In this document: positions 1 to 11,335 of the stretch, piece by piece
Numbering within the stretch: position 1 is the stretch's first letter
Layout: the number at the start of each line of letters is the position of its first letter
Origin: Lolium rigidum
Lineage: Eukaryota; Streptophyta; Magnoliopsida; Poales; Poaceae
Length of the DNA: 64,000 nt
Direction: 5' to 3'
Assembly: GCF_022539505.1 (NCBI RefSeq)
Contig: NC_061513.1
Span: 178,652,017 to 178,716,016, forward strand
Position numbers and translations under genes: made by a program
Notes under the pieces: model-generated
Seen by the model: the letters and a program-made list of their open reading frames with translations, nothing else
What the model was told of the DNA's origin: nothing
Database searches by the model: none

Positions 1-1377
1 ATTCACCATCCGTGATAAGTAAACTTGTTTCACCACCACAAGCTTCAAATGCCGGTACTTCATGCTGAATCTGAAAACTCTTATAATATTGATGATGCTT
101 CTGTCTGTGCTTGATGATAGTGGTTCATTGGGAACTTTTCTAGATGCTACAATTGCTAGGTCTAGACAAATTGAAAATATTGAAACTCCTGATGTTACTA
201 CACCTGTTAATTCACCTGAACTTGAATACTCTAGTGATGATCTTGATGAAGATTATGTGGAACTTGATGATGATTTTATTGAAAAATGCAATGCTACTAC
301 TGATGCAAGAAAAATTAAAAAGTTGCTTGCAGAACATGCTGTTAAATATAAACTGTCTCCTGATCCTAAATTTGCCACATCTCCTATAAACATTAAGGAT
401 AAAGATTATGATTTTTCTCTTGATCTATCTCATATAGCTATTGTTGAGAAAACACCCTTTTGTGGTACTGAAAAAGAAAGTGTTGTTGAACACATGATTG
501 AGTTATCTACTCGAGTAGTTTGTTTTCTCGATGATGTTAAGAAGCGTACTTACTTTGTTGCTAAAATCTTTCCATTCTCATTAAAGGATGACGCTAAAAC
601 TTGGTATAATAGTTTGCCACCTAATTCTATTAAAAGTCCAAAAGAATTGCTTGATGTTTTCTTCCGGAAATACTTTCCTGCTAGTGCTCAACATATTGCT
701 TTGCAGAGAATCTATAATTTTGATCAGGGAGATGGAGAGAAATGGCCTGAGGCTTGGGCGAGATTTTGCTCTCTTATTAGAGCTCGGCCGACCATGATTT
801 GGAAAAGCATGATTTACTTGATATATTTTATAGTGGACTAACCATTGAGTCTAGGGCATACCCGGATAGTTGTGCTGGTTGTGTTTTCGGGAAAAGAACT
901 CCGGACGAAGTTGAAGAATTATTGGCTAAAATAGGCCGGAATCATGATGATTGGACTACGCCAGAACCAACTCCAACGCCAATATTGAAGAAGAGGGGTT
1001 TAATTAAATTGAATGATGAAGATATGAGGGAAGCCAAGAAGTCTCTCAAGGAGAAAGGTATTAAATCTGAAGATGTGAAGAATCTTCCTCCCATAGAAGA
1101 TATATGTGAGATAATTCCCCCTTCATCCATGATTGAGGTAAATTCCCTTCAGCGCTTTACTAGGGAAGATATTCCGTATTCAAAACCTCCTGCGCAATGC
1201 TTAGATGAGTTTGATAATTATATTGTAAAGCAAGAAAATTTTAATATGAGAGTAGAGAATCATTTAATGGAAAATTCTCGAGCTATTAGTGAATTGCATG
1301 ATATTGTGGAGAGAACCTCCAATGATGTTAAGATGCTTGTTAAACATTTTCATATGGTTCAAACTCAAATTGATCAA
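1..1377 (+). pseudogene. Ty3/gypsy gag polyprotein fragment, broken
   Basis: Plant retrotransposon gag (capsid-type) protein. It contains the conserved block with WYNSLPP, a FFRKYFP motif and an AWARF motif, followed by an acidic and lysine-rich region. It enters from outside the window, so the start is not seen; the ATG at 62 is internal. The reading frame changes near position 105 and again near 790, where one base is missing in the RARPDHD region, so two overlapping pieces (62-841 and 799-1380) make up one protein. The downstream end is cut exactly by the LTR of element A, whose first TGA supplies the stop. Lineage looks Athila-like by the gag pattern. The rest of this element should lie beyond element A, inside or past the assembly gap. 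Confidence 0.85.
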
Positions 1378-2965
1378 TGATGCGTGTAGTTGACACGTCC
1401 GTTGGGAACCCCAAGAGGAAGGTGTGATGCGCACAGCGGCAAGTTTCCCTCAGTAAGAAACCAAGGTTTAATCGAACCAGTAGGAGTCAAGAAGCACGTT
1501 GAAGGTTGATGGCGGCGGGATGTAGTGCGGCGCAACACCGGAGATTCCGCGCCAACGTGGAACCCGCACAACACAACCAAAGTACTTTGCCCCAACGAAA
1601 CAATGAGGTTGTCAATCTCACCGGCTTGTCTGTAACAAAGGATTAATCGTATTGTGTGGAAGATGATTGTTTGCAGAGAAAATAGTAAAACAAGTATTGC
1701 AGCAGATTTGTATTTCAAGTATTAAAGAATGGACCGGGGTCCACAGCTCACTAGAGGTGTCTCTCCCATAAGATAAAAGCATGTTGGGTGAACAAATTAC
1801 AGTCGGGCAATTGACAAATAGAGAGGGCATAACAATGCACATACATGACATGATAAGTATAGTGAGATTTAATTGGGCATTACGACAAAGTACATAGACC
1901 GCCATCCAACCGCATCTATGCCTAAAAAGTCCACCTTCAGGTTATCGTCCGAACCCCTCCAAGTATTAAGTTGCTAAACAACAGACAATTGCATTAAGTA
2001 TGGTGCGTAATGTAATCAACAACTACATCCTCGGACATAGCGCCAATGTTTTATCCCTAGTGGCAACGAGCACAACACAACCTTAGAACTTTCATCACTC
2101 GTCCTGGTGTCAATGCGAGCATGAACCTATCGAGCATAAATACTCCCTCTTGGAGTTAAAAGTAAAAACTTGGCCGAGCCTCTACTAGAAACGGAGAGCA
2201 TGCAAGATCATGAACAAGACATGTATAATAACTTGATAATTAACGTGACATGGTATTCTCTATCCATCGGATCCCGACAAACACAACATAGAGTATTACG
2301 GATAGATGATCTTGATCATGTTAGGCAGCTCACAAGATCCAACAATGAAGCACAATGAGGAGAAGACAACCATCTAGCTACCGCTATGGACCCATAGTCC
2401 AGGGGTGAACTACTCACTCATCACTCCGGAGGCGACCATGGCGGTGTAGAGTCCTCCGGGAGATGAATCCCTCTCCGGCAGGGTGCCGGAGGAGATCTCC
2501 GAGGATACCCCGAGATGGGATCGGCGGCGGCGGCGTCTCGCAAGGGTTTTCCGTATCGTGGTTTTTCGCATCGGGGGTTTCGCGACGGAGGCTTTAAGTA
2601 GGCGGAAGGGCGAGTCGGGGGCCGGACGAGGGGGCCACACCATAGGGTGGCGCGGGCCCCCCGGGCCGCGCCGCCTTGTGGTGTCGCCACCTCGTGGCCC
2701 CACTTCGTATGTTCTTCGGTCTTCCGGAAGCTCCGTGGAAAAATAGGCCCCCGGGTCTTTGTTTCGTCCAATTCCGAGAATATTTCGTTACTAGGATTTC
2801 GAAACCAAAAACAGCAGAAAACGAGAACCGGCACTTCGGCATCTTGTTAATAGGTTAGTTCCAGAAAATGCACAAATATGACATAAAGTGTGCATAAAAC
2901 ATGTAGGTATCATCAATAATATGGCATAGAACATAAGAAATTATCGATACGTCGGAGACGTATCA
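1378..2965 (-). repeat. 3' LTR of element A
   Basis: 1588 bp, terminal TG...CA. The minus-strand start is GATACGT-5 nt-ACGTATC, an inverted repeat found in related LTRs here. The part 2440-2760 is GC-rich and gives several long shadow ORFs that are not genes. Compared with 6709-7465 it shows scattered differences, including CAG at 1451-1453 against CGA at 6782-6784. Confidence 0.9.
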
Positions 2966-2985
2966 AGCATCCCCAAGCTTAGTTC
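2966..2985 (-). other. Polypurine tract of element A
   Basis: On the minus strand the bases next to the 3' LTR read ...CTAAGCTTGGGGATGCT, directly before TGATACGTC. The same motif sits beside the 3' LTRs of B, D and E. This is the expected site for plus-strand DNA priming. Confidence 0.8.
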
Positions 2986-5488
2986 AGCTCGTCCCGAGCA
3001 GGTAAAACGATAACAAAGATAATTTCTGAAGTGATATGCCATCATAACCTTGATCATACTATTTGTAAACATATGTAGTGAATGCAGCGATCAAAACAAT
3101 GGTAATGACATGAGAAAACAAGTGAATCATAAAGCAAAGACTTTTCATGAATAGTACTTCAAGACAAGTATTAATAAGTCTTGCATAAGAGTTAACTCAT
3201 AAAGCAATAAATCAAAGTAAAGGCATTGAAGCAACACAAAGGAAGATTAAGTTTCAGCGGTTGCTTTCAACTTGTAACATGTATATCTCATGGATAATTG
3301 TCAACATAGAGTAATATAACAAGTACAATATGCAAGTATGTAAGAATCAATGCACAGTTCACACAAGTGTTTGCTTCTTGAGGTGGAGAGAAATAGGTGA
3401 ACCGACTCAACATAAAAGTAAAAGAATGGTCCTTCAAAGAGGAAAGCATCGATTGCTATATTTGTGCTAGAGCTTTTATTTTGAAAACATGAAACAATTT
3501 TGTCAACGGTAGTAATAAAGCATATGAGTTATGTACATTATATCTTACAAGTTGCAAGTCTCATGCATAGTATACTAATAGTGCCCGCACCTTGTCCTAA
3601 TTAACTTGGACTACCGGATCTTTGCAATGCATATGTTTTGACCAAGTGTCACAATGGGGTACCTCCATGTCGCCCGTACAAAGGTCTAAGGAGAAAGCTC
3701 GCATTTTGGATTTCTCGCTTTTGATTATTCTCAACTTAGACATCCATACCGGGACAACATGGACAACGGATAATGGACTCCTCTTTAATGCATAAGCATG
3801 TGGCAACAATTATTATTCTCATATGAGATTGAGGATATATGTCCAAACCGAAACTTCCACCATGAATCATGGCTTTAGTTAGCGGCCCAAAGTTCTTCTC
3901 TAACAATATGCATGCTCCAACCATGAAGGTGGTAGATCTCTCTTACTTCAGACAAGACGGACATGCATAGCAACTCACATGATATTCAACAAAGAATAGT
4001 TGATGGCGTCCCCAGAAGCATGGTTATCGCACAACAAGCAACTTAATAAGAGATAAAGTGCATAAGTACATATTCAATACCACAATAGTTTTTAAGCTAT
4101 TTGTCCCATGAGCTATATATTGCAAAGGTGAATGATGGAATTTTAAAGGTAGCACTCAAGCAATTTACTTTGGAATGGCGGATAAATACCATGTAGTAGG
4201 TAGGTATGGTGGACACAAATGGCATAGTGGTTGGCTCAAGTATTTGGGATGCATGAGAAGTATTCCCTCTCGATACAAGGTTTAGGCTAGCAAGGTTATT
4301 TGAAACAAACACAAGGATGAACGGTACAGCAAAACTCGCATAAAAGACATATGGTAAACATTATAAGACTCCATACCGTCTTCCTTGTTGTTCAAAACTC
4401 AATACTAGACGTTATCTAGACTCTAGAGAAACCAAATATGCAAACCAAATTAGCAAGCTCTAAGTATTTCTTCATTAATGGGTGCAAAGTATATGATGCA
4501 AGAGCTTAAACATGAGCACAACAATTGCCAAGTATCAAATTATCCAAGACATTTTAGAGTTACTACATGTATCATTTTCCAATTCCAACCATATAACAAT
4601 TTAACGAAGATGAAACTTCGCCTTGAATACTATGAGTAGAGCCTAAGGACATATTTGTCCATATGCTACAGCGGAGCGTGTCTCTCTCCCATAAAGTGAA
4701 TGCTAGGATCCATTTTATTCAAACAAAACAAAAAACAAAAACAAACCGACGCTCCAAGCAAAGTGCATAAGATGTGACAGAATAAAAATATAGTTTCGGG
4801 GGAGGAACCCGATAATGTTGTCGATGAAGAAGGGGATGCCTTGGGCATCCCCAAGCTTAGACGCTTGAGTCTTCTTAATATATGCAGGGGTGAACCACCG
4901 GGGCATCCCCAAGCTTAGAGCTTTCACTCTCCTTGATCATATTGCATCATACTCCTCTCTTGATCCTTGAAAACTTCCTCCACACCAAACTCAAAACAAC
5001 TCATTAGAGGGTTAGTGCATAATAAAAATTCACATGTTCAGAGGTGACACAATCATTCTTAACACTTCTGGACATTGCATAAAGCTACTGGACATTAATG
5101 GATCAAAGAAATTCATCCAACATAGCAAAAGAGGCAATGCGAAATAAAAGACAGAATCTGTCAAAACAGAACAGTCCGTAAAGATGGATTTTATTAGGCC
5201 ACCAGACTTGCTCAAACGAAAATTCTCAAATTGAATGAAAGTTGCGTACATATCTGAGGATCATTCTCGTAAATTGGCGTAATTTTCTGAGCTACCTACA
5301 GGGAGATAGACCCAGATTCGTGACAGCAAAGAAATCTGGAACTGCGCAGTAATCCAAATCTAGTACTTACTTTTCTATCAAAGACTTTACTTGGCACAAC
5401 AAAACTCAAAACTAAGATAAGGAGACGTTGCTACAGTAGTAAAAAACTTCCAAGACACAAATATAAAACAAAAATACTGGAGTAAAAA
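2986..5488 (-). other. Long non-coding 3' region of element A
   Basis: About 2.5 kb between the ORF and the 3' LTR with no ORF of credible length on either strand. It is the counterpart of the 3' regions of B (29226-31605) and D (49654-52033). It holds two extra PPT-like motifs and a perfect hairpin near 4832-4918. Confidence 0.75.
4832..4918 (-). other. Two PPT-like motifs and a 9-bp perfect hairpin
   Basis: GCATCCCCAAGCTTAG occurs at 4845-4860 and 4903-4918, the same motif (reverse strand) as the true PPT at 2967-2982. Positions 4832-4852 form a perfect hairpin, GGGGATGCC-TTG-GGCATCCCC. Elements B and D keep the same arrangement. Confidence 0.8.
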
Positions 5489-5540
5489 CATGGGTTGTCT
5501 CCCATAAGCGCTTTCTTTAACGCCTTTCAGCTAGGCGCGA
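5489..5540 (-). other. Post-ORF stem-loop block of element A
   Basis: On the minus strand this reads a CGCCT/AGGCG stem (5521-5538), then a short AAAG spacer with AGCGCTT, then an ATGGG-AGACAA-CCCAT hairpin. It lies just after the protease-like ORF. Homologous blocks follow the ORFs of B, D and E, with one paired position changed on both sides. Confidence 0.7.
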
Positions 5541-5549
5541 AAGTGTAAC

Positions 5550-5993
5550 TCAAGTGTTATCGAAGGGTGGTGCGTCAACCTTACCTTGGGCTTTACCCTT
5601 ACCTTTCTTATTGTTTTTCTTTCCCTTTGGTTTAGGAAATATATGATTTCCCCCTGGTATAGAGGTGAATTTCAGAGTGCCTTCTCCCACATCAATGACT
5701 GCTCCCAATAGTTTCAACAGGGATCTCCCGAGTATGATTTTTGCTGTTTCAGTAACAAGATAATCAATGGATATTGTTCTTCCAAGAATGGTTGTATGCA
5801 CACCTGCGGCTATTCCCTTAGGAATTATAATAGAGTTATCAATGAGAGTTATTTCTTCTCCTCCTTCATCGACTCCCCAAAGTTTCAAAGATTTATAAAT
5901 GCTTTCGGGCATAAGGCAAAATTCATACATAATATCACGAGTAGGCATGAAGAGTTCGATCACCGATAACGATTTTAACAGTGAGGATCCCAC
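5550..5993 (-). pseudogene. Retropepsin-like domain of element A
   Basis: 147 aa ORF resembling the aspartic-protease region of Athila-type gypsy elements. The second half shows the typical pattern: a beta-rich segment with IIIPKGIA, then a hydrophobic run, then IILGRSLL (the family ILGRPFL motif), then AVIDVGEGTL, ending in a Lys/Gly/Asn-rich tail (KPKGKKNNKKGKGK). The catalytic D-L/T-G motif expected near the N-terminus is not recognisable, which suggests frame damage or loss of catalysis. No RT follows it; the transcript runs into the stem-loop block at 5489-5540. Known of the family: the protease cuts the gag-pol polyprotein. Confidence 0.65.
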
Positions 5994-6128
5994 AATGAAA
6001 GTTCAGAGTTCACTAAAACTTGATCAAGACGGTTACGAATGTATCCATAATTTTCATTTAAGCGAGATGCACTTGTCTCAAGAGTATTTAATCTATTATG
6101 AATGCCGATAAGGGCTGAATCAAAATTA

Positions 6129-6416
6129 TTAGGCTGAATCATGTGATGCAACCAACTTCTTTATGGCATTAAAAGCTTGATCCCCATTGCAATGGAGGAA
6201 ATCTCCTCCCACTAAAGTATCCAAAGCATATCTATAGCGAACCATAAGACCAAAATAAAAATTACTAAGGAGCAAACTTAGAGTCATTTGAGGTTCGGCT
6301 TCACGATAAGAAGTAAAAATTCTAGACCAAGCATCCTTAAAACTCTCCTCATCCCCTTGTTTAAAAGTGAAGACTAATTCTTCAGGCGAAGAAGTAACAG
6401 GTTCAGAGCTAGACAT
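6129..6416 (-). pseudogene. Gag fragment of element A
   Basis: 95 aa beginning MSSSEPVTSSPEE. It contains KDAWSRIF and a C-terminal half (LLLSNFYFGL, ALDTLVGGDFL, AFNAIKKL) matching the helical gag block also seen in the 1-1377 gag (PEAWARF, DIFYSGL, LDSCAGCVF). It is much shorter than a full gag and stops before any zinc knuckle. It lies downstream of the LTR and primer site in transcript order, the normal gag position. Confidence 0.65.
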
Positions 6417-6680
6417 GGTAACAAAAGTAACTAAATATTTTTTGTATTTTTAATATAGAGTGCAAGACAATAAAGCAAACTAAATAAAGTAAATGCGAGT
6501 AACTATTTTTTTTGTGTTTTTTGATATAGCAAACAAGACAGTAAATAAAGTAAAGCTAGCAACTAATTTTTTTGTGTTTTGATATAAGTGCAGCAAACAA
6601 AGTAGTAAATAAAATAAAGCAAGACAAAAACAAAGTAAAGAGATTGAGAAGTGGAGACTCCCCTTGCGGCGTGTCTTGAT

Positions 6681-6699
6681 CTCCCGGCAACGGCGCCAG
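6681..6699 (-). other. Primer-binding site of element A
   Basis: The minus strand reads TGGCGCCGTTGCCGGGAGA shortly inside the 5' LTR. The same site follows the 5' LTR of D (48015-48032) and, degenerated, that of B (21170-21188). Confidence 0.75.
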
Positions 6700-6708
6700 A
6701 AATTTGCT

Positions 6709-7465
6709 TGATGCGTGTAGTTGACACGTCCGTTGGGAACCCCAAGAGGAAGGTGTGATGCGCACAGCGGCAAGTTTCCCTCGATAAGAAACCAAGGTTT
6801 AATCGAACCAGTAGGAGTCAAGAAGCACGTTGAAGGTTGATGGCGGCGGGATGTAGTGCGGCGCAACACCGGAGATTCCGGCGCCAACGTGGAACCTGCA
6901 CAACACAACCAAAGTACTTTGCCCCAACGAAACAGTGAGGTTGTCAATCTCACCGGCTTACTGTAACAAAGGATTAACCCTATTGTGTGGAAGATGATTG
7001 TTTGCAGAGAAAATAGTAAAACAAGTATTGCAGCAGATTTGTATTTCAGTATTAAAGAATGGACCGGGGTCCACAGTTCACTAGAGGTGTCTCTCCCATA
7101 AGATAAAAGAATGTTGGGTGAAGAAATTACAGTCGAGCAATTGACAAATAGAGAGGGCATAACAATGCACATACATGACATGATAAGTATAGTGAGATTT
7201 AATTGGGCATTACGACAAAGTACATAGACCGCCATCCAACCGCATCTATGCCTAAAAAGTCCACCTTCGGGTTATCGTCCGAACCCCTCCAAGTATTAAG
7301 TTGCTAAACAACGGACAATTGCATTAAGTATGGTGCGTAATGTAATCAACAACTACATCCTCGGACATAGCGCCAATGTTTTATCCCTAGTGGCAACAAG
7401 CACAACACAACCTTAGAACTTTCTCATCACTTGTCCTGTGTCAATGCGAGCATGAACCCACTATC
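6709..7465 (-). repeat. 5' LTR of element A, truncated by the gap
   Basis: It matches 1378-2135 closely. By comparison with the complete 1588-bp copy, about 830 bp of LTR should lie in the unsequenced gap. Confidence 0.88.
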
Positions 7466-7565
7466 NNNNNNNNNNNNNNNNNNNNNNNNNNNNNNNNNNN
7501 NNNNNNNNNNNNNNNNNNNNNNNNNNNNNNNNNNNNNNNNNNNNNNNNNNNNNNNNNNNNNNNNN
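7466..7565. other. Assembly gap (100 N)
   Basis: Exactly 100 N, the usual placeholder for a gap of unknown size. The missing LTR part shows the true size is at least about 830 bp. Confidence 0.98.
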
Positions 7566-7841
7566 CGAAACAACGATCGATCATGCACAATGTGACGGGG
7601 TGTGTACGTGAGGCCACGAGATTGGTGATGGTTAAAGCCTCTGGTACCCTGGCCTTTTTGGCTTTACCATAACGATTTTACATCTGTCTATGGTAATAAG
7701 TTATATTAGATTAAAAGAAAAATTAGCTCTGGTGATGGAGGTGTGAGGATGCCACCAGCAATGCAGCCGATGCCGTGAAAGAGCCTGAAGATCAAAAGGC
7801 AGGCAGTGAGGGTGTCACTCCTGACTACATCTTTCTGTGAG
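7566..7841. other. Unassigned sequence, possible terminal exon relic
   Basis: No transposon signature seen. 7748-7840 can be read on the plus strand as 30 codons plus a stop, preceded by an AG and a T-rich stretch as in a 3' splice site. An open frame of this length can arise by chance. The stretch ends where the repeat element at 7842 starts. Confidence 0.2.
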
Positions 7842-9387
7842 GATCTCGGGGTGACAGCATTTCAGCGTTCGAAAATGTCCATGCGCGTCCGTTTGTATCG
7901 GGGGTGGCTCCAGCGGCACGACGTATTTTTCTCTCGAATTTTCATTTTTTATAACATGAAAACATAATTTACATAGCAAAATAAAGGAAAAAAACCCTAA
8001 GAACGCCTGCGCCTACTGGTTCTCCTCGTCGCTGTCGATCACGAGGAGCTGCGGTACAACCCACGGCCAGTTGGGAAGTGGCGGAACATACGTCGGTAGC
8101 GCCGGCGGTGGTGGAGGTGGAGGAGCCCAGGCCTGTGGTGGAGGTGGAGGTGGAGGAGCCCAGGCTTGTGGCGGAGGTGGAGGAGCTCAGGCCGGAGGTG
8201 GAGGCCACCACGGGTTGTACGGCGGAGGTGGAGGCGGCAGTTGAACCGATGCCGTGGCCAAGTCCTGTAGCGCCAGTCGTAGGACTTTTTCCTCCGAGAG
8301 GCCCGACGGCATGATGTCGGTGGCGTACCGAGGCAGCGGCGGCTGCATAGGTCGGTCCACCTCCGAGACGAGGACGTTGAGCATCACCGTCATGTTGTCC
8401 GGGTACTCAAACTCCCGGCCCTCCGCCATGGCCAACTACCATTCCTGGAAAATGCACGCGACGTAGTCGTCGCTGTCGTCCTTGGCCTCCTCGTTGTGGT
8501 ACGCCAGCGCCTCGTTGTAGTCCTCATCGTCGTCGCCGTCATCGTCGCGGTGGTCGTCCTGTGCAGGCGTCGGCGCCTGCCGTCTTCGACGACGAAGCGC
8601 CGGTGGACGGTCGAAGGGGAAGTCTCTGTCGCTCAGGAAGCCCGTGCTCCTCCTCGGATCCTTCTCTGACTCAAGATAGCTGCGCCAGCTATCGGAGTCG
8701 ATGGCGTAGGCGGGATCAGCGCGGAGGTCAGGCGGTAGGTACCGCCTCCTTCGTCGGATCTCGGCGCTCGTATCTGGCTCGCGCGCAGGCACGGGAGGGA
8801 CGGGCACCCGGCGATAGCTGAGCCGCCAGCCGCCAGGCATGTGCACATCCCCCCAGACGTCGCACGACATCTAGTTCGCGTGCATCAGCCTCCCCACGCT
8901 GATGGGCAGCGGCACCCTGTGCGCCCGCTCCCCCTTCTTGGTGCCGCTGTCGGACGTCTCGAAGTCGTTCTTCTTTTTCCCCATGGTGCTGCGGTGGCGC
9001 GCGGCGGTGGTGGTGGGTGTGGAGGTGTGGGCGATGGAGGAACGATGCCGGTGGACTTTTAAGGCTGGCCGCGTGCGGGAAACGATGCCATTGAAGGCGG
9101 CGCAGAAGCCCAGCCACCGCCCGGCAGTGCGCGCGCAGAAGAGGCAGCCGCGACATTGATGGCGAAAGCTGCAGCGCAGACGCGGAAGCGCTGACCGTGG
9201 AAGCGATACCCTCGATACAGGCTCGCTGCCAGGCGGAACCGGTGGAAAAGCGAGCGATCACTTGGGGCATCCGCCGGGTTTGCGTCGATGCGGACTGCAC
9301 AGTCACAATGTGTCGCCCCGCTGAAGATGGTATCAGACGCATTTTCACCTGGGCGGACGCAAAGGTCGCCCCGTTGGAGATGCCCCA
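7842..9387 (-). mobile_element. TIR-type DNA element, copy 1 (Harbinger-like ends)
   Basis: The right end reads GTCGCCCCGTTGGAGATGCCCC, the reverse of the start of copy 2 at 46055 (GGTCATCTCCAACGGGGCGA). The left end is degenerate but alignable. Inside are GGTGGAGGTGGAGG-type repeats and a minus-strand ORF. The second copy at 46055-46465 plus 53590-53940 shares the same order. TIR type and the TAA beside copy 2 suggest a non-autonomous PIF/Harbinger element; no transposase is present. Confidence 0.6.
8187..8870 (-). pseudogene. Element-borne hypothetical ORF, one nonsense codon
   Basis: Reading from 8870, the frame encodes an Arg/Pro-rich N-terminus, an acidic stretch (DDDGDDDEDYNEAL), the motif YVACIFQEW, then LAMAEGREFEYP and a proline-rich end. 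An in-frame TAG at 8433-8435 follows IFQEW; copy 2 (53587-53958) has CAG there, so the frame was once continuous. Copy 1 has also lost a few codons after NMT. I do not recognise the protein family. Its presence in two copies inside the same repeat shows that it travels with the element. Confidence 0.5.
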
Positions 9388-10011
9388 GACCTTGTGCAGG
9401 TGCAATGGGTGCAATGGACAGTGATTCAATGAAAGTCAGGTGTTCTTGAAAGGCTGGAAGAGGTTCGCCAGAAAGAATGACCTCCACATACGTCGGCGAC
9501 ATCTGCTGTTTAATTACCAGAACGAAGGCTTCAAGAGAAGTTGTTCAGACTGGACACCTCAATGCGGTGTTCAGCTGTAACCGCCATGTCAGGTGATCCA
9601 CGCCATGTTTAGCTGGTCATCAGGTTGTCAGTTTTGTTGTTATGTGATGATGATGATGTAGATATATGAAGGTGGCTTGACTGAGGGTTGCAAGAACATT
9701 TGAATTTTGTGGCAGGGTTGTGTATTCATGGCGTAATTAATAGTCAAATTGCATGGGATGCACCTGATAGAACCTTAAGTACTAAGTTAGCTGTAAACTT
9801 GGTCTGGTAATAGTGTAGTTCAATGAGTTGTTATTGTTCTGATTGCGTGTGACACTGCTATGGTAACCTCACCTACGACGGAAATAGAAATTACACGCAA
9901 TCAAAGAAAACTGCACAGTCTGTGCTAGGCCACCAAGCAAAATGCATAGTCTAGAGACCGTTTCCCCGTGGTCATGCCCAGTCTACCAATCACGCTCCAA
10001 GTCGCTCAAGT
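9388..10011. other. Unassigned spacer
   Basis: About 620 bp with no ORF worth calling and no repeat structure I recognise. Its composition is like a 3' untranslated or intergenic region. Confidence 0.5.
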
Positions 10012-10014
10012 TAA

Positions 10015-11191
10015 GAGCATGTCTAACAGACCCATTATAAAAGGGGCAAATCCGTATAATAACTGCCGGAATACGGGTTTCGGCTCTACCCGGCCGTCTA
10101 GCACCCCGTAAAAACGGCCCCCGCATCGATTTTTTCTGTTTTCGATTACGGGGCGGGTCGTCCCCCCTACTTGTGCGGGGTGGGAGCGGGGATAGAGGGC
10201 CAAACCGGTATCGCCCACTTCACTGCGCGCTAAGGGTTTCGCTGAAGCCAACCGCCGCCGCCGCCGCCCGATCTCCTCCGCCCCGCCCTTCCCGGCCGGA
10301 TCCCGCTGCCATGGATCGTCCGCAAGAGCCGCCTACCGCCGGCGATGCACCTCCTTCGGCCGCGGTGGTTGATGTCCCCGTCGGAGGTCCGCCGAACGCC
10401 GGCGTCGTGTCGGCCATGATCTCCGGCACCATCCCGTCGAAGAGGAAGAGGATTCCGAAACAATTCTCACCATGGATGATGAAGCGGAGGACATGAGTGG
10501 GAAAAACGCCGGCAAGCCCGAGTGCAACAAGAAGGCCAAGGAGAGGGTCAAGGTAGAAGGCGAAGCAGCTAGCTTCCGGGAGAAGTTGGATCAACTCATG
10601 AAGTCCAAGGAGGCATTGATGATGAAGACATTGGAGACCAAGCTCCTCATCACCGAGAAGAAGAAGGAGGTGAAGCTTGCCAAGGTGCAAGCAAGGCGGG
10701 AAGATGCCAAGTTGAAGGCCGAGCTTGACATGAAGATGATCGCACTCAAAGAAGCCAAGACCATGAAGGAGCTCTTGGCCGAGGAGAGGGATATCATGAT
10801 AATGCGCACCGACGGCATGGACGAGGATCAGCTGGCGTGGTGGAACGAGACCAAGGCGGACATCATTGCGAGGAAGAAAGCTGCGCGTGAAGCTCGTGCT
10901 GCAAGTGCTCAAGGTGAGTCTCCGGCGAGTGGTGGTGCCGGTGGCGATGGACTCGTTGATGGTTGATCACATTTGGGAACTTCCGTGGCTTGAATATTGC
11001 CTATGATCGCGTTGTGATGTTAAAAACTATAAATTATGCATCACATATTTTGGATCTGCTATGTTTGATCTGAAATTGTTGTGCAAATTGCTGTCTAAAA
11101 CCCTGTTTTAAAGGGTCGAAAACACGGAGGAGCTAGCAGAACTCGTATCCCCATCCCGTAAAACAGAATACGGGGCCTGTTAGACATGCTC
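10015..11191 (+). mobile_element. PIF/Harbinger deletion derivative
   Basis: The left end GAGCATGTCTAACAGACCC and the right end GGGCCTGTTAGACATGCTC are near-perfect inverted repeats, flanked by TAA (10012-10014 and 11192-11194). The 3-bp TAA duplication and TIR type are those of PIF/Harbinger. It is 1177 bp long and carries only the accessory ORF; the DDE transposase gene is absent. Confidence 0.85.
10311..10966 (+). pseudogene. Harbinger accessory protein fragment (NAM-associated C-terminal type)
   Basis: The first ATG at 10311 opens a proline/alanine-rich N-terminus ending near SKRKRIPKQF in one frame (to 10496). From 10472 another frame encodes 164 aa, a charged coiled-coil-like region (EKKKEVKLAKVQARRED, KMIALKEAKTMKELL) followed by MDEDQLAWWNETKADIIARKK. 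This resembles the no-apical-meristem-associated C-terminal domain found in Myb/trihelix-like accessory proteins of Harbinger elements. The Myb-like DNA-binding part between the two pieces is missing, consistent with an internal deletion at about 10470. In the family the accessory protein helps transposase reach DNA or the nucleus. Confidence 0.6.
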
Positions 11192-11335
11192 TAAGGCAAG
11201 CATATCCTAAGGCAAGCATATTCGGCCGTAAAACAGAATATGCTTTTCGGCCGATGAAAACTGAATACAGGGCCCTCTACTCGTGTTTCAAGGGACGAAA
11301 AAATACAGGGCCTGTTAGACATGCTGTAAGGCAAG
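11192..11335. repeat. Tandem duplicate of the Harbinger right end and flank
   Basis: GGGCCTGTTAGACATGCT followed by TAAGGCAAGCATAT at the element end is repeated at about 11307-11342 as GGGCCTGTTAGACATGCTGTAAGGCAAGCATAT. The short stretch between again carries Harbinger-like sequence (GTAAAACAGAATA). Confidence 0.7.

Larger units (their letters stand above)
1378..7465 (-). mobile_element. Gypsy element A, LTR retrotransposon lacking RT/IN
   Basis: Read on the minus strand the order is partial 5' LTR (7465-6709), primer site, gag fragment, protease-like ORF, long non-coding 3' region, PPT and 3' LTR (2965-1378). The two LTR copies align over the 757 bases visible on both sides. The LTR begins TGATACGT and ends ACGCATCA. 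The base run ATCAA at 1373-1377 would be one target duplication; the other is hidden in the gap. Reverse transcriptase, RNase H and integrase are absent, so this copy is non-autonomous. It inserted into the plus-strand gag at 1-1377. Confidence 0.88.

Noticed and set aside
2410..2858. Several overlapping ORFs of 60-137 aa on both strands
   Set aside because: They lie in the GC-rich part of an LTR, where absence of AT-rich stops makes chance ORFs; the same happens in the other LTRs (19745-20190, 46573-47046, 52158-52633).
6480..7235. 251 aa minus-strand ORF
   Set aside because: It spans the element A LTR, primer site and leader; no domain, and its partner LTR does not keep the frame.
8728..9502. 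233 aa and 147 aa minus-strand ORFs
   Set aside because: GC-rich shadows of the ORF at 8187-8870 and of the TIR region; no shared frame in copy 2.
10220..10912. 230 aa minus-strand ORF
   Set aside because: Antisense of the Harbinger accessory gene; the plus strand has the recognisable coiled-coil protein.
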